NCBI RefSeq assembly: GCF_900167945.1
Contig: NZ_FUZA01000002.1
Span: forward strand, 744,001-808,000
Reading direction: 5' to 3'
DNA: 64,000 nucleotides
Source of the DNA: Dyadobacter psychrophilus
Lineage (GTDB): Bacteria; Bacteroidota; Bacteroidia; Cytophagales; Spirosomataceae
Position 1 is the first letter of the stretch. The number at the start of each line of letters is the position of its first letter. Below, one piece after another: positions 1 to 9,561 of this stretch. Position numbers and translations under genes: made by a program. The notes beneath the pieces were generated by a model, which saw only the letters and a program-made list of their open reading frames with translations, ran no database searches and was not told the origin of the DNA.

Positions 1-1095
1 ATTGATACAAAGGTGGATAACAGCGTGGAAACGGACATTCTGATCATTGCCACAGACACCCGCTCGCAAAACCCGGAGCAGGCAACGGCTTTGATCAAAA
101 AAACAACAGCGGACCTGCTCGCGCTCAGACCCGATTTTATATATAAAAAAATGGACTCGATCCTGAGGGGCAATGTGGCGGATGAGCTTTTGGCGCAACT
201 AAGTGTTTCAGGCAAGGAAAGAGCATTGTTGGTTCCGGCGAACCCTGTTTTGAAAAGGACCATTCTAGACGGCATTTACTACTACGACGGCATCCCGCTC
301 AACGAATTCAGCTTTACAAATGGGTCGGTTAAAAAGCGCGCATCCTCGCAGGTTCTGGATTTGATTGGTGAGAAGGCCAGCGCATACGCCCGCGTGATCT
401 CAACGCATGATGACCTGCCGGAAAAAGGCTTAATGATCGGTAACACTTCAAATTCCGGCGATTTGGAAGAATGGGTAAAAAAAATAGACGAAAAGACAAT
501 CCCCTCCGGCGGTTCCGGGTTCTTCGATGCGATTTTAAGAAGTCGGAAAGATGCCGGAAAAGAGAATTTTAACGCGGTCAAGTTGGGAGAAAAAGTCTTA
601 TATGTGTGCGGAAGCGCTTTCATGAACAGCAGGGCGCTGGTAAAAGCTTCCAGGGAAGCAGGACAGGAAGTGTTATACATGCCAGAAAAATTATTTTGTT
701 CAAAAGAGCAGGACAAAAAGCTCATAGAGGAGTGGACGGGGGAAATTATTGATAGCCTGGAAAGCAAAAACAGAGTAATTATAGCGATCGATCACCTGGA
801 ATGTGACGAAGTGGAAAGTCTTCCGGGCAGGATCAGGGAGGCAATTGCGGATGTGGTTGAAAATGTGCTGGGGCGGACAAAAGTGCACGAGCTCATCATT
901 GAAGGCGGTTCCACATCATTTTCTATCATTCAAAGATTAAACTATACGCGTTTTTTTCCGACCCACGAATTCGGGCCGGGATCGATCAGAATGCGGATCG
1001 AGGGGCAGAAAAACATTTTCCTCACATTGAAACCAGGAAGTTATGTCTGGCCAGATTCGATCTGGGAATATCCGGTGGACCATCAGGTGAAATGA
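1..1095 (+). CDS. Four-carbon acid sugar kinase family protein (5' end outside window)
   Basis: DUF1537/OtnK-type kinase; the family phosphorylates four-carbon sugar acids such as threonate or erythronate using ATP in the cytoplasm. The reading frame is open to the first base of the window, so the N-terminus (normally an Asp-Asp-Leu-Thr-Gly segment) lies outside; a GTG at 13 is not a likely true start. Visible motifs are TDTRS near the beginning, YKKMDSILRGN (the KxDSxLRGN substrate-domain motif) at 132-164, and the nucleotide-binding end EGGSTS followed by LTLKPGS. It overlaps the next gene by 4 bases (ATGA), which suggests translational coupling in a carbohydrate operon with the oxidoreductase, DUF6807 and SusCD genes. 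The exact substrate cannot be read from the sequence. Confidence 0.85.
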   Translation: MDTKVDNSVETDILIIATDTRSQNPEQATALIKKTTADLLALRPDFIYKKMDSILRGNVADELLAQLSVSGKERALLVPANPVLKRTILDGIYYYDGIPLNEFSFTNGSVKKRASSQVLDLIGEKASAYARVISTHDDLPEKGLMIGNTSNSGDLEEWVKKIDEKTIPSGGSGFFDAILRSRKDAGKENFNAVKLGEKVLYVCGSAFMNSRALVKASREAGQEVLYMPEKLFCSKEQDKKLIEEWTGEIIDSLESKNRVIIAIDHLECDEVESLPGRIREAIADVVENVLGRTKVHELIIEGGSTSFSIIQRLNYTRFFPTHEFGPGSIRMRIEGQKNIFLTLKPGSYVWPDSIWEYPVDHQVK

Positions 1096-2450
1096 AACAT
1101 CCAATAATTATCCATGCTAAATCCTATTCAATGAAGAACAACGCAGACAAGACAACGCTCCCGGAGCTAAGCCGCCGTACTTTTATTAAGTCCGCGGGAA
1201 TTGGCGTGATCGCAGCGCCGTATATAGCTAAGAGTGCATGGGCGCAGACACCGCCCAGCGACCAGATCAGGCATGCGATCATCGGCACGGGCAGCATGGG
1301 CCGGAACCATGTTAAAACTTTTGCGAATACCAAAGGATGCGATCTTGTTGCGCTATGCGATGTGGACCCGCAGCAACTTGCCAAAGCGCTCAAAGATTTG
1401 CCCAATGCGGATAAGATCGAGAAATACGGCGATTTCAGGGAGTTGTTGAAAGACAAATCGATTGATTCGGTGTCTATTGCCTCGCCGGACCACTGGCATA
1501 CGCCTATTGCTTTGTGGGCGTTGATGGCCGGAAAGCATGTTTACGTTGAAAAGCCGTGCAGCCATAACATTAAGGAGACGAATTTGCTCGTGAAAGCGTC
1601 CAAACATTTTAATAAGTGCGTCCAGCATGGCACGCAACGCCGCAGTAACGGGGCGCATATGGAAGGAATGAAACAGCTTCAAAACGGCATTATTGGTAAA
1701 GTGCACACCATCAAGGCCATTGATCACCAGCACCGTGAGGCGATCGGACGTGCGCAGGCGGAGCCGGTTCCCGAGGGCGTGGATTATGATCTTTGGCTTG
1801 GGGCAGCCCCCAAGGTGCCGTTTACCAAAAATCGCTGGCATTATAACTGGCGTTGGTTTTGGGAATATGGTAATGGCGACGCCGCTAATGATGGAGTCCA
1901 TCAGATAGACGTGGCTGTGTGGGCACTCGGCGACCGCTATCCAAAGCGGATCGTGTCCTCGGGAGGCCAGTATTTCTATGACGATGACCACGAGACGCCG
2001 GACACGCAAACTACAATATTTGAATACGACGACACACAGATTATATGGGAAATGCGCCTCTGGACCCCGTATAACCTGGAAGGCCATGATAATGGCAATG
2101 TAGCTTACGGCACGGATGGAAAAATGGAGTTCGGTCGCGCAGGAGTGGTTGTTACAAAAGGGAAGGAACAGATCAAGATCGAGTCGCCTGATGTTGTAGA
2201 GGCTATTATGCCCAATTTCCTGACTGCAGTGAGAGCAAATAATCCGTCAAAACTGCATTCACCCATTGAAAAAGGCGCTATTGCGACCAATATGGCGCTT
2301 TTGGCCAACATTGCTACGCGCATAGGTGCTTCTTCACTGGAATATGACCCTCTGAAAGTCACCATAAAGTCACCCGGATTTGATGCGAAGGCTAATGCGC
2401 TATTAGGCCGTGATTACAGAAAAGGATATGAACTTCCCTGGAAAGGTTAA
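1092..2450 (+). CDS. Gfo/Idh/MocA family oxidoreductase with Tat signal
   Basis: NAD(P)-dependent sugar or sugar-acid dehydrogenase of the Gfo/Idh/MocA family, probably exported folded to the periplasm. The N-terminus carries a twin-arginine motif (SRRTFIKSAG) followed by a hydrophobic stretch ending in AQ. The Rossmann fold starts at IIGTGSMGRNH, and the catalytic-lysine motif EKPCSHN and the family motif NDGVHQIDVAVW are present. The start chosen overlaps the kinase stop (ATGA); an in-frame ATG at 1131, closer to the Tat motif, is an equally good choice. The length of about 450 residues is normal for the exported Bacteroidota subgroup. It probably oxidises an intermediate handled by the neighbouring kinase; the substrate is unknown. 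Confidence 0.9.
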   Translation: MKHPIIIHAKSYSMKNNADKTTLPELSRRTFIKSAGIGVIAAPYIAKSAWAQTPPSDQIRHAIIGTGSMGRNHVKTFANTKGCDLVALCDVDPQQLAKALKDLPNADKIEKYGDFRELLKDKSIDSVSIASPDHWHTPIALWALMAGKHVYVEKPCSHNIKETNLLVKASKHFNKCVQHGTQRRSNGAHMEGMKQLQNGIIGKVHTIKAIDHQHREAIGRAQAEPVPEGVDYDLWLGAAPKVPFTKNRWHYNWRWFWEYGNGDAANDGVHQIDVAVWALGDRYPKRIVSSGGQYFYDDDHETPDTQTTIFEYDDTQIIWEMRLWTPYNLEGHDNGNVAYGTDGKMEFGRAGVVVTKGKEQIKIESPDVVEAIMPNFLTAVRANNPSKLHSPIEKGAIATNMALLANIATRIGASSLEYDPLKVTIKSPGFDAKANALLGRDYRKGYELPWKG

Positions 2451-2486
2451 CCTCCAATTTTGCTATAACTAAATTTAAACCGCCGA

Positions 2487-3494
2487 ATGATGAATAAAAA
2501 TCAAACCTTAACCGTCGTTATCAAACAATTGACAAGCCTATTGAGCATATTAACCTGCACAATGCTGTTTGTCAGCAACAATGCGATTGCACAAAAAGTA
2601 AAGAAGACTTCCAGCCAGCCGGTAGTTGCATTTGAGCAAAAACCGGGCGACCTGACGATCTCCATCGGTGGAAAGCCGTTTGCCAGCTATGTTTACGAAG
2701 ATCCAAAAATCAGCCGGCCTTATTTTGCACATGTTAAATCGTCCTGTGGCGTGCAGGTTACCCGCAATTATCCGCCCAAGGAAGGTGATCCGAAGGATCA
2801 TGCTACATTTCACCCGGGAATTTGGCTCAGTTTTGGCGACATTAATGGCAACGATTACTGGCGTTTGAAATCAAAAGTTGAGCACGAAATGTTTGTGGAG
2901 CAACCCAAAGGAGGCCCGGGATCAGGTTCATTTACTGTCAGAAACTACTACATGACGGCGGATGGAAAGGATCGGGTTCTGGCAGAACTGGTGAAATATA
3001 CTATACTGATCAGGCCCTCGGGAACATTGCTGCTCACCAACAGTACATTTTCATCCGATGCCGCAGACCTTGCCTTTGGTGACCAGGAAGAAATGGGACT
3101 TGGTGTGCGTGTCAATACGAAGTTTACCGTCCAGTACGGAAAAGGACATCTGACCAATGCAGAAGGCTTGAAAGAAGGGGAGGGGACCTGGGGAAAGGCT
3201 TCTAAATGGGTTGATTACAGTGGAATTATTGATGATAACACTGTGGGTGTAACCATTATGCCGGATCCCGGAAATTTCCGGCCGAGCTGGTTCCACACGC
3301 GGGACTATGGCTTAATGGCCGCCAATGCTTTCGGCAGGGAAGCCATGAAACAGGGTGAGAAAAGCGCAATCGTTGTAAAAAAGGGCGAAAAGTTTGAGCT
3401 AGGTTATGGTGTACTGATCTATTGCAAACCAAAAGGTGAAAAAACCGACGTCGAAGGCGCGTACCAGGACTATTTACAGGTTCTGAAAGACTAA
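2487..3494 (+). CDS. DUF6807 (PmoA-like) secreted protein
   Basis: Exported protein of the family often labelled 'methane oxygenase PmoA' (DUF6807) in Bacteroidota and Planctomycetota; it is unrelated to true membrane PmoA and its role is not established. A signal peptide of about 35 residues ends in NNAIAQ. Family features visible are the GGKPFASYVYED strand, RPYFAHVKS, a DHATFHPGIWLSFGDING region rich in His/Trp, and a C-terminal HTRDYGLMAANAFG segment. It lies 36 bases after the Gfo/Idh gene and probably belongs to the same operon; such proteins are often encoded beside Gfo/Idh oxidoreductases. A hairpin at 3541-3575 follows the stop codon. Confidence 0.8.
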   Translation: MMNKNQTLTVVIKQLTSLLSILTCTMLFVSNNAIAQKVKKTSSQPVVAFEQKPGDLTISIGGKPFASYVYEDPKISRPYFAHVKSSCGVQVTRNYPPKEGDPKDHATFHPGIWLSFGDINGNDYWRLKSKVEHEMFVEQPKGGPGSGSFTVRNYYMTADGKDRVLAELVKYTILIRPSGTLLLTNSTFSSDAADLAFGDQEEMGLGVRVNTKFTVQYGKGHLTNAEGLKEGEGTWGKASKWVDYSGIIDDNTVGVTIMPDPGNFRPSWFHTRDYGLMAANAFGREAMKQGEKSAIVVKKGEKFELGYGVLIYCKPKGEKTDVEGAYQDYLQVLKD

Positions 3495-3540
3495 TATTTT
3501 TTACTAAAAGTTCCTTACCGGACATTCTGCTTTGCCTTTG

Positions 3541-3575
3541 CATACACTTTTCTCCGCCAGGACGAAAAGTGTATG
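3541..3575 (+). terminator. Hairpin terminator after the DUF6807 gene
   Basis: An 11-bp perfect stem (CATACACTTTT / AAAAGTGTATG) with a 13-base loop is followed seven bases later by a short T run (ATTTTTG). It separates the kinase-oxidoreductase-DUF6807 genes from the SusC gene, so SusCD may have its own promoter or be expressed by read-through. Confidence 0.6.
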
Positions 3576-3643
3576 ACGGGATTTTTGTTGCCAAATTTAA
3601 TTTGCATTATATCGTGAAAAATTATTTCTAAACTAAGCTAACT

Positions 3644-6600
3644 ATGCAAAAGTGTTACGATGATTTGATTGCACTAGCCGGGAAAGGCGGCATTTATTTG
3701 CTAATAGGCCTTTTCTTGCAGATCTGCTTAACAGGATTTGCCAATGCGCAAACCAAAACGGTTAACGGAAGGGTAACGTCACTCGACGGTGGCTTGCCGG
3801 GTGTTAATGTGCTGGAAAAAGGGACCAATAACGCCGCTATTACCAACAGCAGCGGGCAATATTCCATTAAAGTTGCCGAGGACGCTATCCTGGTGTTCAG
3901 CTATGTGGGTTTTCTGAGTGAAAGTGTTAGCGTGGTGGGTAAATCCACATTGGATCTTGAATTGAAAGACGATGTCAAGGCGCTTGGTGAGGTGGTCGTG
4001 GTGGGTTATGGTGCACAGGAAAAGAAAACGGTGACCGGGTCGATCGTGACGGTACAAGGCAAGACGTTGGAACAAACACCTGCTGTAAGCCTTTCCAATT
4101 CTTTTGCGGGGCGCTTGCCTGGTTTGCAAGCACTTAACCGCTCCGGTGAACCGGGAAGCGACGTAGCGCAGCTGTTGATAAGGGGGAAAAGCACGTTGGG
4201 ATCCACTGCTCCCCTGATCGTGATTGACGGTGTTCCGGGTCGTGAAGGTTTTGACCAGATCGATCCAAGGGATGTGGAAAGTATCTCCATTTTGAAAGAT
4301 GCTTCGGCTTCCATTTATGGCGCGCGGGCAGCAAATGGAGTCATTATTATCACCACAAAAAGAGGGGCGTCAGGCAAGCCATCAATCAGTTACAGCTTTA
4401 ATCAGGGGTTTACAACGCCTACACGCATTCCCGATTATGCTGATTCTGAGACGCTTGCCCGATTCCAAAACGACCAGTTGCAGGCACAGGGACAAGCACC
4501 AAGATATACAGACGACCAGATCCAGAAATTTCGCGATGGTTCTGACCCGTTGAATTATCCGAACACGGATTGGGCCAAAGCCACCTTGAAAAATGTGAGT
4601 ACTCAAAGCCGTCACAGCCTTTCCGTACGCGGAGGGACGGACGTGGTGAAATATTTTGTATCAGGCAATTATGCCAATCAAGAAGGGATTTTCAAGAATG
4701 GGATCAATAATTACAATGTGCTCGGCGGCCGTTCGAACATTGATGCTTCGATCACTAAAAACTTGAAAATTGCGCTCGATTTATCCTTCCAGGAGCAAAA
4801 CAGGACCTTTCCCGGCATTGTTGCAGCGGACATTGTAAAATCAATGTGGCGTAACTATCCTTACCTGGTCGATTTTTACCCGAACGGCCTGCCCGGCGAC
4901 GGTGTAGAAAGAGGTGATAACCCGATTGTGATGGCCTCGGATAAAGCCGGTTACAGAAAAAGCAAAACCGACATTTACCAAACCAGGCTTTCCTTTGACC
5001 TGAACATTCCGCAAGTGGATGGGTTGGGGCTGGACGGTTTTGTGGCATTTGATAAGAACAGTGAGCAGATTAAGGAATTCAATAAACCCTATTCGGTTTA
5101 CAGCTATAATGCTACAAACAATACTTACACGGCCAATGCCGCACGTTTTTACAGCCAGCCGCAACTTACAGAACGCTTTAATTACAAGTCCAGCCTCATT
5201 GGTCACGTGAAATTGAAATATGTCAAAACCTTTAATAACCACAAATTCAACTCCTTTGTGGCCATGGAATTGGCAGATAACCGGACTAATTATTTTTCTG
5301 CGCAGCGAAGGAACTACATTTCCACGGCCATTGACCAGCTTTATGCGGGTGGCGAAGCAAATCAGGTGACGGATGGGAGTGCGAATGAATTTACACGAAA
5401 GAATTTCTTCGGTAGGATTAATTATGATTTTAAAGGGAAATATCTGGTAGATCTAAATGTCCGTTACGACGGTTCGTCAGCTTTTCCAAAAGACAAGCGT
5501 TGGGGCCTTTTTCCGGGTATTTCAGTCGGCTGGGTGGCTTCCAATGAAAGTTTCCTGAAAAATGACTTCATGAATTTCTTAAAGTTCCGCTTCTCGTGGG
5601 GTAAAATGGGTAACGATGCCATCGATCCATTTCAGTATTTGTCTACTTACAGCTTTACGAACGGCTATTTTTTGGGAGATGGAAAAGTCTTGAACAAAGG
5701 TTTGAGCCAAAATGTGGCGCCCAATCCGAACATCACCTGGGAAGTTGCCAAGACTACAAACATCGGTTTAAATGCTGAATTCTGGGATGGAGTATTAGGC
5801 ATTACACTTGATGTTTTTAAAACCAGGAGAAGCAATATTCTAACAGCCCGTGATGCTTCCATTCCCATTTATACCGGATTGAAATTGCCTCTCGAAAACA
5901 TCGGAATTGTCGAAAACAAAGGTTTCGAAATTGAATTGTCACACCGCAAAGCAATCGGGAATTTCAATTACAGCATCCGTCCCAACATGTCCTTTGCGCG
6001 CAATAAAGTCATCGACATTGATGAGCCTGAGAATGTCCCTGAATGGCAGCGACGAACCGGACACAATATCAATAGTGGCCTTTATCTGATCCCACTAGGC
6101 ATTTACAGAACGCAGGAAGCCATTGACGGTTCGCCGCATGTGCCAAATACGATCATTAATGACCTGCAATATAAGGATGTAAACAATGATGGGAAAATTA
6201 ACAATCTTGACCAGATCCGTCTCGATAAATCCAATACGCCGGAGATCATTTTCGGTACGCAGATCGCTGTCGGCTATAAGAATTTAGACCTGGGCATTCT
6301 TTTGCAGGGACAAAGCAATGCATGGCGCTATTACTGGTTTCCACAGGGACTGTTTGGCAATGTAATGCAGGAAATGGCCGATAACCGCCCAACGGCCGAC
6401 AATCCAAACTCCAAATATCCAAATCTGACCTACGACGCAGCTCAGGTAAGTGCGCAGACTTCCGAATTCTGGTTAAAAGACGCTTCTTTTCTTCGCTTGA
6501 AGAATGTTGAGGTCGGTTATGCATTGCCATCGGGATTTTTGAAAAGAATAGGCATCAGCGGAGCAAGGCTTTATGTGAACGGATTCAACATTCTCACGCT

Positions 6601-6700
6601 GGACAAATTGAAATGGTTTGATCCTGAGGGAGATGCGGATCGCGGATCATTTTATCCCCAGAATAAAATTTTCAATGCTGGTTTTAACATTACATTATAA
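3644..6700 (+). CDS. SusC/RagA family TonB-linked outer membrane protein
   Basis: TonB-dependent outer-membrane channel that imports oligosaccharides or other polymers together with its SusD lid. The order is: signal peptide (ends near residue 36, FANAQ), carboxypeptidase-regulatory-like domain (about 40-110), the conserved EVVVVGYGAQEKKTVTGS segment, a plug domain (about 125-240) with the SusC signature LKDASASIYGARAANGVIIITT, then a 22-strand type beta barrel to the C-terminus. 1018 residues is typical. The SusD gene follows after 11 bases. Context with a sugar-acid kinase and an oxidoreductase suggests a uronate- or aldonate-containing substrate, which is inference. Confidence 0.95.
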   Translation: MQKCYDDLIALAGKGGIYLLIGLFLQICLTGFANAQTKTVNGRVTSLDGGLPGVNVLEKGTNNAAITNSSGQYSIKVAEDAILVFSYVGFLSESVSVVGKSTLDLELKDDVKALGEVVVVGYGAQEKKTVTGSIVTVQGKTLEQTPAVSLSNSFAGRLPGLQALNRSGEPGSDVAQLLIRGKSTLGSTAPLIVIDGVPGREGFDQIDPRDVESISILKDASASIYGARAANGVIIITTKRGASGKPSISYSFNQGFTTPTRIPDYADSETLARFQNDQLQAQGQAPRYTDDQIQKFRDGSDPLNYPNTDWAKATLKNVSTQSRHSLSVRGGTDVVKYFVSGNYANQEGIFKNGINNYNVLGGRSNIDASITKNLKIALDLSFQEQNRTFPGIVAADIVKSMWRNYPYLVDFYPNGLPGDGVERGDNPIVMASDKAGYRKSKTDIYQTRLSFDLNIPQVDGLGLDGFVAFDKNSEQIKEFNKPYSVYSYNATNNTYTANAARFYSQPQLTERFNYKSSLIGHVKLKYVKTFNNHKFNSFVAMELADNRTNYFSAQRRNYISTAIDQLYAGGEANQVTDGSANEFTRKNFFGRINYDFKGKYLVDLNVRYDGSSAFPKDKRWGLFPGISVGWVASNESFLKNDFMNFLKFRFSWGKMGNDAIDPFQYLSTYSFTNGYFLGDGKVLNKGLSQNVAPNPNITWEVAKTTNIGLNAEFWDGVLGITLDVFKTRRSNILTARDASIPIYTGLKLPLENIGIVENKGFEIELSHRKAIGNFNYSIRPNMSFARNKVIDIDEPENVPEWQRRTGHNINSGLYLIPLGIYRTQEAIDGSPHVPNTIINDLQYKDVNNDGKINNLDQIRLDKSNTPEIIFGTQIAVGYKNLDLGILLQGQSNAWRYYWFPQGLFGNVMQEMADNRPTADNPNSKYPNLTYDAAQVSAQTSEFWLKDASFLRLKNVEVGYALPSGFLKRIGISGARLYVNGFNILTLDKLKWFDPEGDADRGSFYPQNKIFNAGFNITL

Positions 6701-6711
6701 AATTTACGGAT

Positions 6712-8340
6712 ATGAAAAGCATATTTAATTTCAGACCGGTTCATGTGTTGGCTGGCACATTGCTTGCCATATTGTCTTCCTGCAACGATTTTCTGGAAAA
6801 AGAACCGCTTAATGCGGTTTCCGAACTCGTGGTTTGGAATGATGTGCCACTGGTGGAAGCATTTGTAAATGAGACCTACGCAACCATGCGCACCGGTTGG
6901 CCCAACCACAGTTCTCTGAGCGTTACCTCCGACGAATCGTTTGCACGCGAGCGGGATGGTGCACACCTGATACAACGCGGACAGATAACACCCTCCAATC
7001 TCGGTCATTTAAACTGGGCCTGGGGGCATTACTACGCCATTATTACAAAGAGCAACATTTTTTTTGAGAAGCTGCAAGGCGCAAATCTGGACCTCCTGAA
7101 AGCAGCCGACGAGAAGCGTGTTAACCGCATGACCGGCGAAATGAAATTCCTGCGGGCATTTTCCTATTTCAGACTGGCAGCATTTTTCGGCGGCGTTCCG
7201 TTGGTTGAAAACGTTTTTGGCCTGGAAGATGAATTCAGTATTGAAAAAAGTTCTTATGATGAAATCACTGCTTATGTGGTGAAGGAACTGGACGAAGCCG
7301 CAGCATTGCTTCCTTTGACACATGATGTAGCAAACAAGGGACGGATTACAAAAGGGGCATGCCTCGCCATCAAATCCAGGGCGTTGCTTTACGCTGCCAG
7401 CCCTTTGCACAATACTTCAAATGATAAGGCCAAATGGCAAGCTGCGGCAGATGCCGCCAAAGCGGTTATCGATCTCAAACTATACTCGCTTTATCCCGAG
7501 TATAGCAAGGTTTTCACGGTTCCTTTCAACAGTGAAATGATTTGGGAAAAAGTGATGAATAATGATGTGCTTAGGCAGGAAACCATTGAACGATATTTTT
7601 TTCCAAATGGCAGCGGCGGACACGCAGTAACCGTGCCCACACATCAGCAAGCCGAAACCTACGAAACCAAAAATGGCCTGCTGCCCAAAGACGACCCGAG
7701 TTATAAGCTCGAAAAGTTCTGGGAAAACCGTGATCCGCGTTTTTATGATACCATTTTATACGACGGTGCGCCCTGGAAAGGACGGCAAATCGAAGTCTTT
7801 TTACCGAAAGGAATGGATTCTAATCAGGGAAATGAGGGCTGGAATGCAAGTTATACGGGTTATTATACCAAAAAGTTTGTAAACGAATCCATCAACGGTC
7901 CCGGAGCTACGAATTCATCGAGCCCAAACTGGCCATATGCACGCTATGCCGAGATCCTGCTAAATTATGCCGAAGCACTTTATAATTTGGGAGATGAGGC
8001 TGGCGCCCGGGAATACATAAATCAAGTAAGGGCACGTGAGAGTGTGAAAATGCCAGCGGTGAAAGACAGTGGTGTTAAGCTTTTGGCGCGAATCCAGAAT
8101 GAGCGCAGAGTAGAACTGTATCTCGAAGAACACCGCTTTTTTGACATGAGAAGGTGGAAACTGACGGTTCCTGCAAATACATCATTGTTAAAAATGAATG
8201 TTGAACTGGCAGCTGGCAAGAAAACATATTCGTTCTCGCCGGTTATTCAATTTGCTTTACCGGCGAACACCTATCTACTTCCTATTCCACAGGACGAGAT
8301 CAACAAAAGTGCCGTTTTAGAACAAAATCCGGGTTATTAA
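6712..8340 (+). CDS. SusD/RagB family nutrient-binding lipoprotein
   Basis: Surface lipoprotein that caps the SusC channel and binds the substrate. A lipobox is visible at ILSSCND, with lipidation expected on the Cys near residue 24. Family hallmarks are the TPR-like helices with GEMKFLRAFSYFRLAAFFGGVPLV, the WPYARYAEILLNYAEALYNLGD segment, and the C-terminal ERRVELYLEEHRFFDMRRWK and LLPIPQDEINKS...QNPGY motifs. It lies directly after SusC and is followed by a strong stem-loop. Confidence 0.95.
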   Translation: MKSIFNFRPVHVLAGTLLAILSSCNDFLEKEPLNAVSELVVWNDVPLVEAFVNETYATMRTGWPNHSSLSVTSDESFARERDGAHLIQRGQITPSNLGHLNWAWGHYYAIITKSNIFFEKLQGANLDLLKAADEKRVNRMTGEMKFLRAFSYFRLAAFFGGVPLVENVFGLEDEFSIEKSSYDEITAYVVKELDEAAALLPLTHDVANKGRITKGACLAIKSRALLYAASPLHNTSNDKAKWQAAADAAKAVIDLKLYSLYPEYSKVFTVPFNSEMIWEKVMNNDVLRQETIERYFFPNGSGGHAVTVPTHQQAETYETKNGLLPKDDPSYKLEKFWENRDPRFYDTILYDGAPWKGRQIEVFLPKGMDSNQGNEGWNASYTGYYTKKFVNESINGPGATNSSSPNWPYARYAEILLNYAEALYNLGDEAGAREYINQVRARESVKMPAVKDSGVKLLARIQNERRVELYLEEHRFFDMRRWKLTVPANTSLLKMNVELAAGKKTYSFSPVIQFALPANTYLLPIPQDEINKSAVLEQNPGY

Positions 8341-8362
8341 CCAAGTAAGGCGCCTTGCCGAT

Positions 8363-8399
8363 AAAATCCTTGTAAATCACCGATTTGCAAGGATCTTTT
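8363..8399. terminator. Bidirectional intrinsic terminator
   Basis: A long stem (AAAATCCTTGTAAATC / GATTTGCAAGGATCTTTT, one wobble pair) with a three-base loop sits between the convergent SusD and RND-adaptor genes. It has A-rich and T-rich flanks on its two sides, so it can end transcripts from both directions. Confidence 0.75.
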
Positions 8400-8403
8400 A
8401 ATT

Positions 8404-9537
8404 CTAATTACCTGCATTAACCATCTTCTGGTTCGCGATCGCTGCGTTGTCCCTGATCTCCTCGTTTGCCACTTTTACAATGGCGTCTCCTTCTTTGACG
8501 TCTCCGAAAACTTCGGTCTGCGTGTCTGTACTTGTCCCCGTTTTGATGGGCACCCAGACCGCCTTTTTGTCAGCAACTTTAATTAAATACGATCCCTGAG
8601 TCGAATTGAGGACGGACGACCTTGGAACCGCAAAAGAATTCACATTGCCGGCCAACGGAATAGAAACTTCCGTGATCATACCAGGTAAAAGTTTTCTATC
8701 ATTGTTAACCACGTCCATTTCTGTCCGTTGGGATCTTAGCCGGTTATCGAGCGCACCGGCGAGACGGCTTACTTTGGCCGTGAAATTTTGGTTTGGATAA
8801 GATTTTACTTTGAAGGTAACCTCGCTCTGGTTTTTCAGATAGCTCGTATAAGCCTCAGGCACACTCACGACCAACCTCAATTTTCGCTGCTCGACCAATG
8901 TGAAAAGCGGAAATTCAGAACCTTTTCCCGTTGGCCCTACATACGCACCGGCGCTTACGTTGCGTGCAGTAATGACGCCGCTGAAAGGTGCCCGGATTTC
9001 AAGGTAATTGCGGGTGTCAGAAATTTCACGAATCGCGGATCTGGCCGCATCTAACTGCGCGAGATCGGATTTTTGTTTGGCCAATGCAGCATCCAGATCA
9101 TTCCGGGAAACAGTTCCGGGTGTTTTGCTGGTTTCCAGTAGACGTTCGTAGGCCGCTTTACTATTTTCATAAATGGCCTCCTGAGATTGCAGACGCGACT
9201 GGCTCGTCGAAAGCTGTGCGGTCAGTTCGGGCGCTTCCATCGACGCCAGCAATTGTCCCTGGCTCACCTCGCTACCGACATCCACATGCAGCTTGCGGAC
9301 AAAGCTGCTGACCTTGGCGTACAGGTCAACCTGCTGAAAAGCAACCAGTTCGCCAGGAATATGCAGGCTCGATGATAACGGCTTTTTTTCAAGAACAAAT
9401 GTCTCTACGGCAGCCGCTTCAACGGGCACTTTCTTTTTTTCTTCCTCTTCCTCGGCTTTGGAAGATCCGCAGCTCTGCAACAAGCCAGTGGTGGCCGCGA
9501 GCATTAATATGGTGGTGATATGACGTATATTTTTCAT
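8404..9537 (-). CDS. RND efflux periplasmic adaptor subunit (lipoprotein)
   Basis: Membrane-fusion protein linking the inner-membrane RND pump to the TolC channel. A lipobox (LLQSCGSS) near residue 23 suggests inner- or outer-membrane anchoring, followed by a charged Glu/Lys-rich linker. The order is: biotinyl-lipoyl half (GELVAFQQVDLYAKVSSFV), a coiled-coil hairpin (about 100-170), the second lipoyl half (IRAPFSGVITARNVSAGAYVG), a beta-barrel and a membrane-proximal domain. It is the last gene of the TolC-RND-adaptor operon, 24 bases after the pump gene. Confidence 0.92.
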   Translation of the reverse strand: MKNIRHITTILMLAATTGLLQSCGSSKAEEEEEKKKVPVEAAAVETFVLEKKPLSSSLHIPGELVAFQQVDLYAKVSSFVRKLHVDVGSEVSQGQLLASMEAPELTAQLSTSQSRLQSQEAIYENSKAAYERLLETSKTPGTVSRNDLDAALAKQKSDLAQLDAARSAIREISDTRNYLEIRAPFSGVITARNVSAGAYVGPTGKGSEFPLFTLVEQRKLRLVVSVPEAYTSYLKNQSEVTFKVKSYPNQNFTAKVSRLAGALDNRLRSQRTEMDVVNNDRKLLPGMITEVSIPLAGNVNSFAVPRSSVLNSTQGSYLIKVADKKAVWVPIKTGTSTDTQTEVFGDVKEGDAIVKVANEEIRDNAAIANQKMVNAGN

Positions 9538-9561
9538 TTTAAGACGGGTTCAAAATAGGAG

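Noticed and set aside
1353..2087. 244-codon open frame antisense to the Gfo/Idh gene
   Set aside because: It is a reverse-strand shadow of a clear gene with family motifs on the plus strand.
2487..3494. Methane monooxygenase subunit PmoA
   Set aside because: The name is used for this family in error; the protein is a soluble exported DUF6807 protein without the membrane fold of true PmoA.
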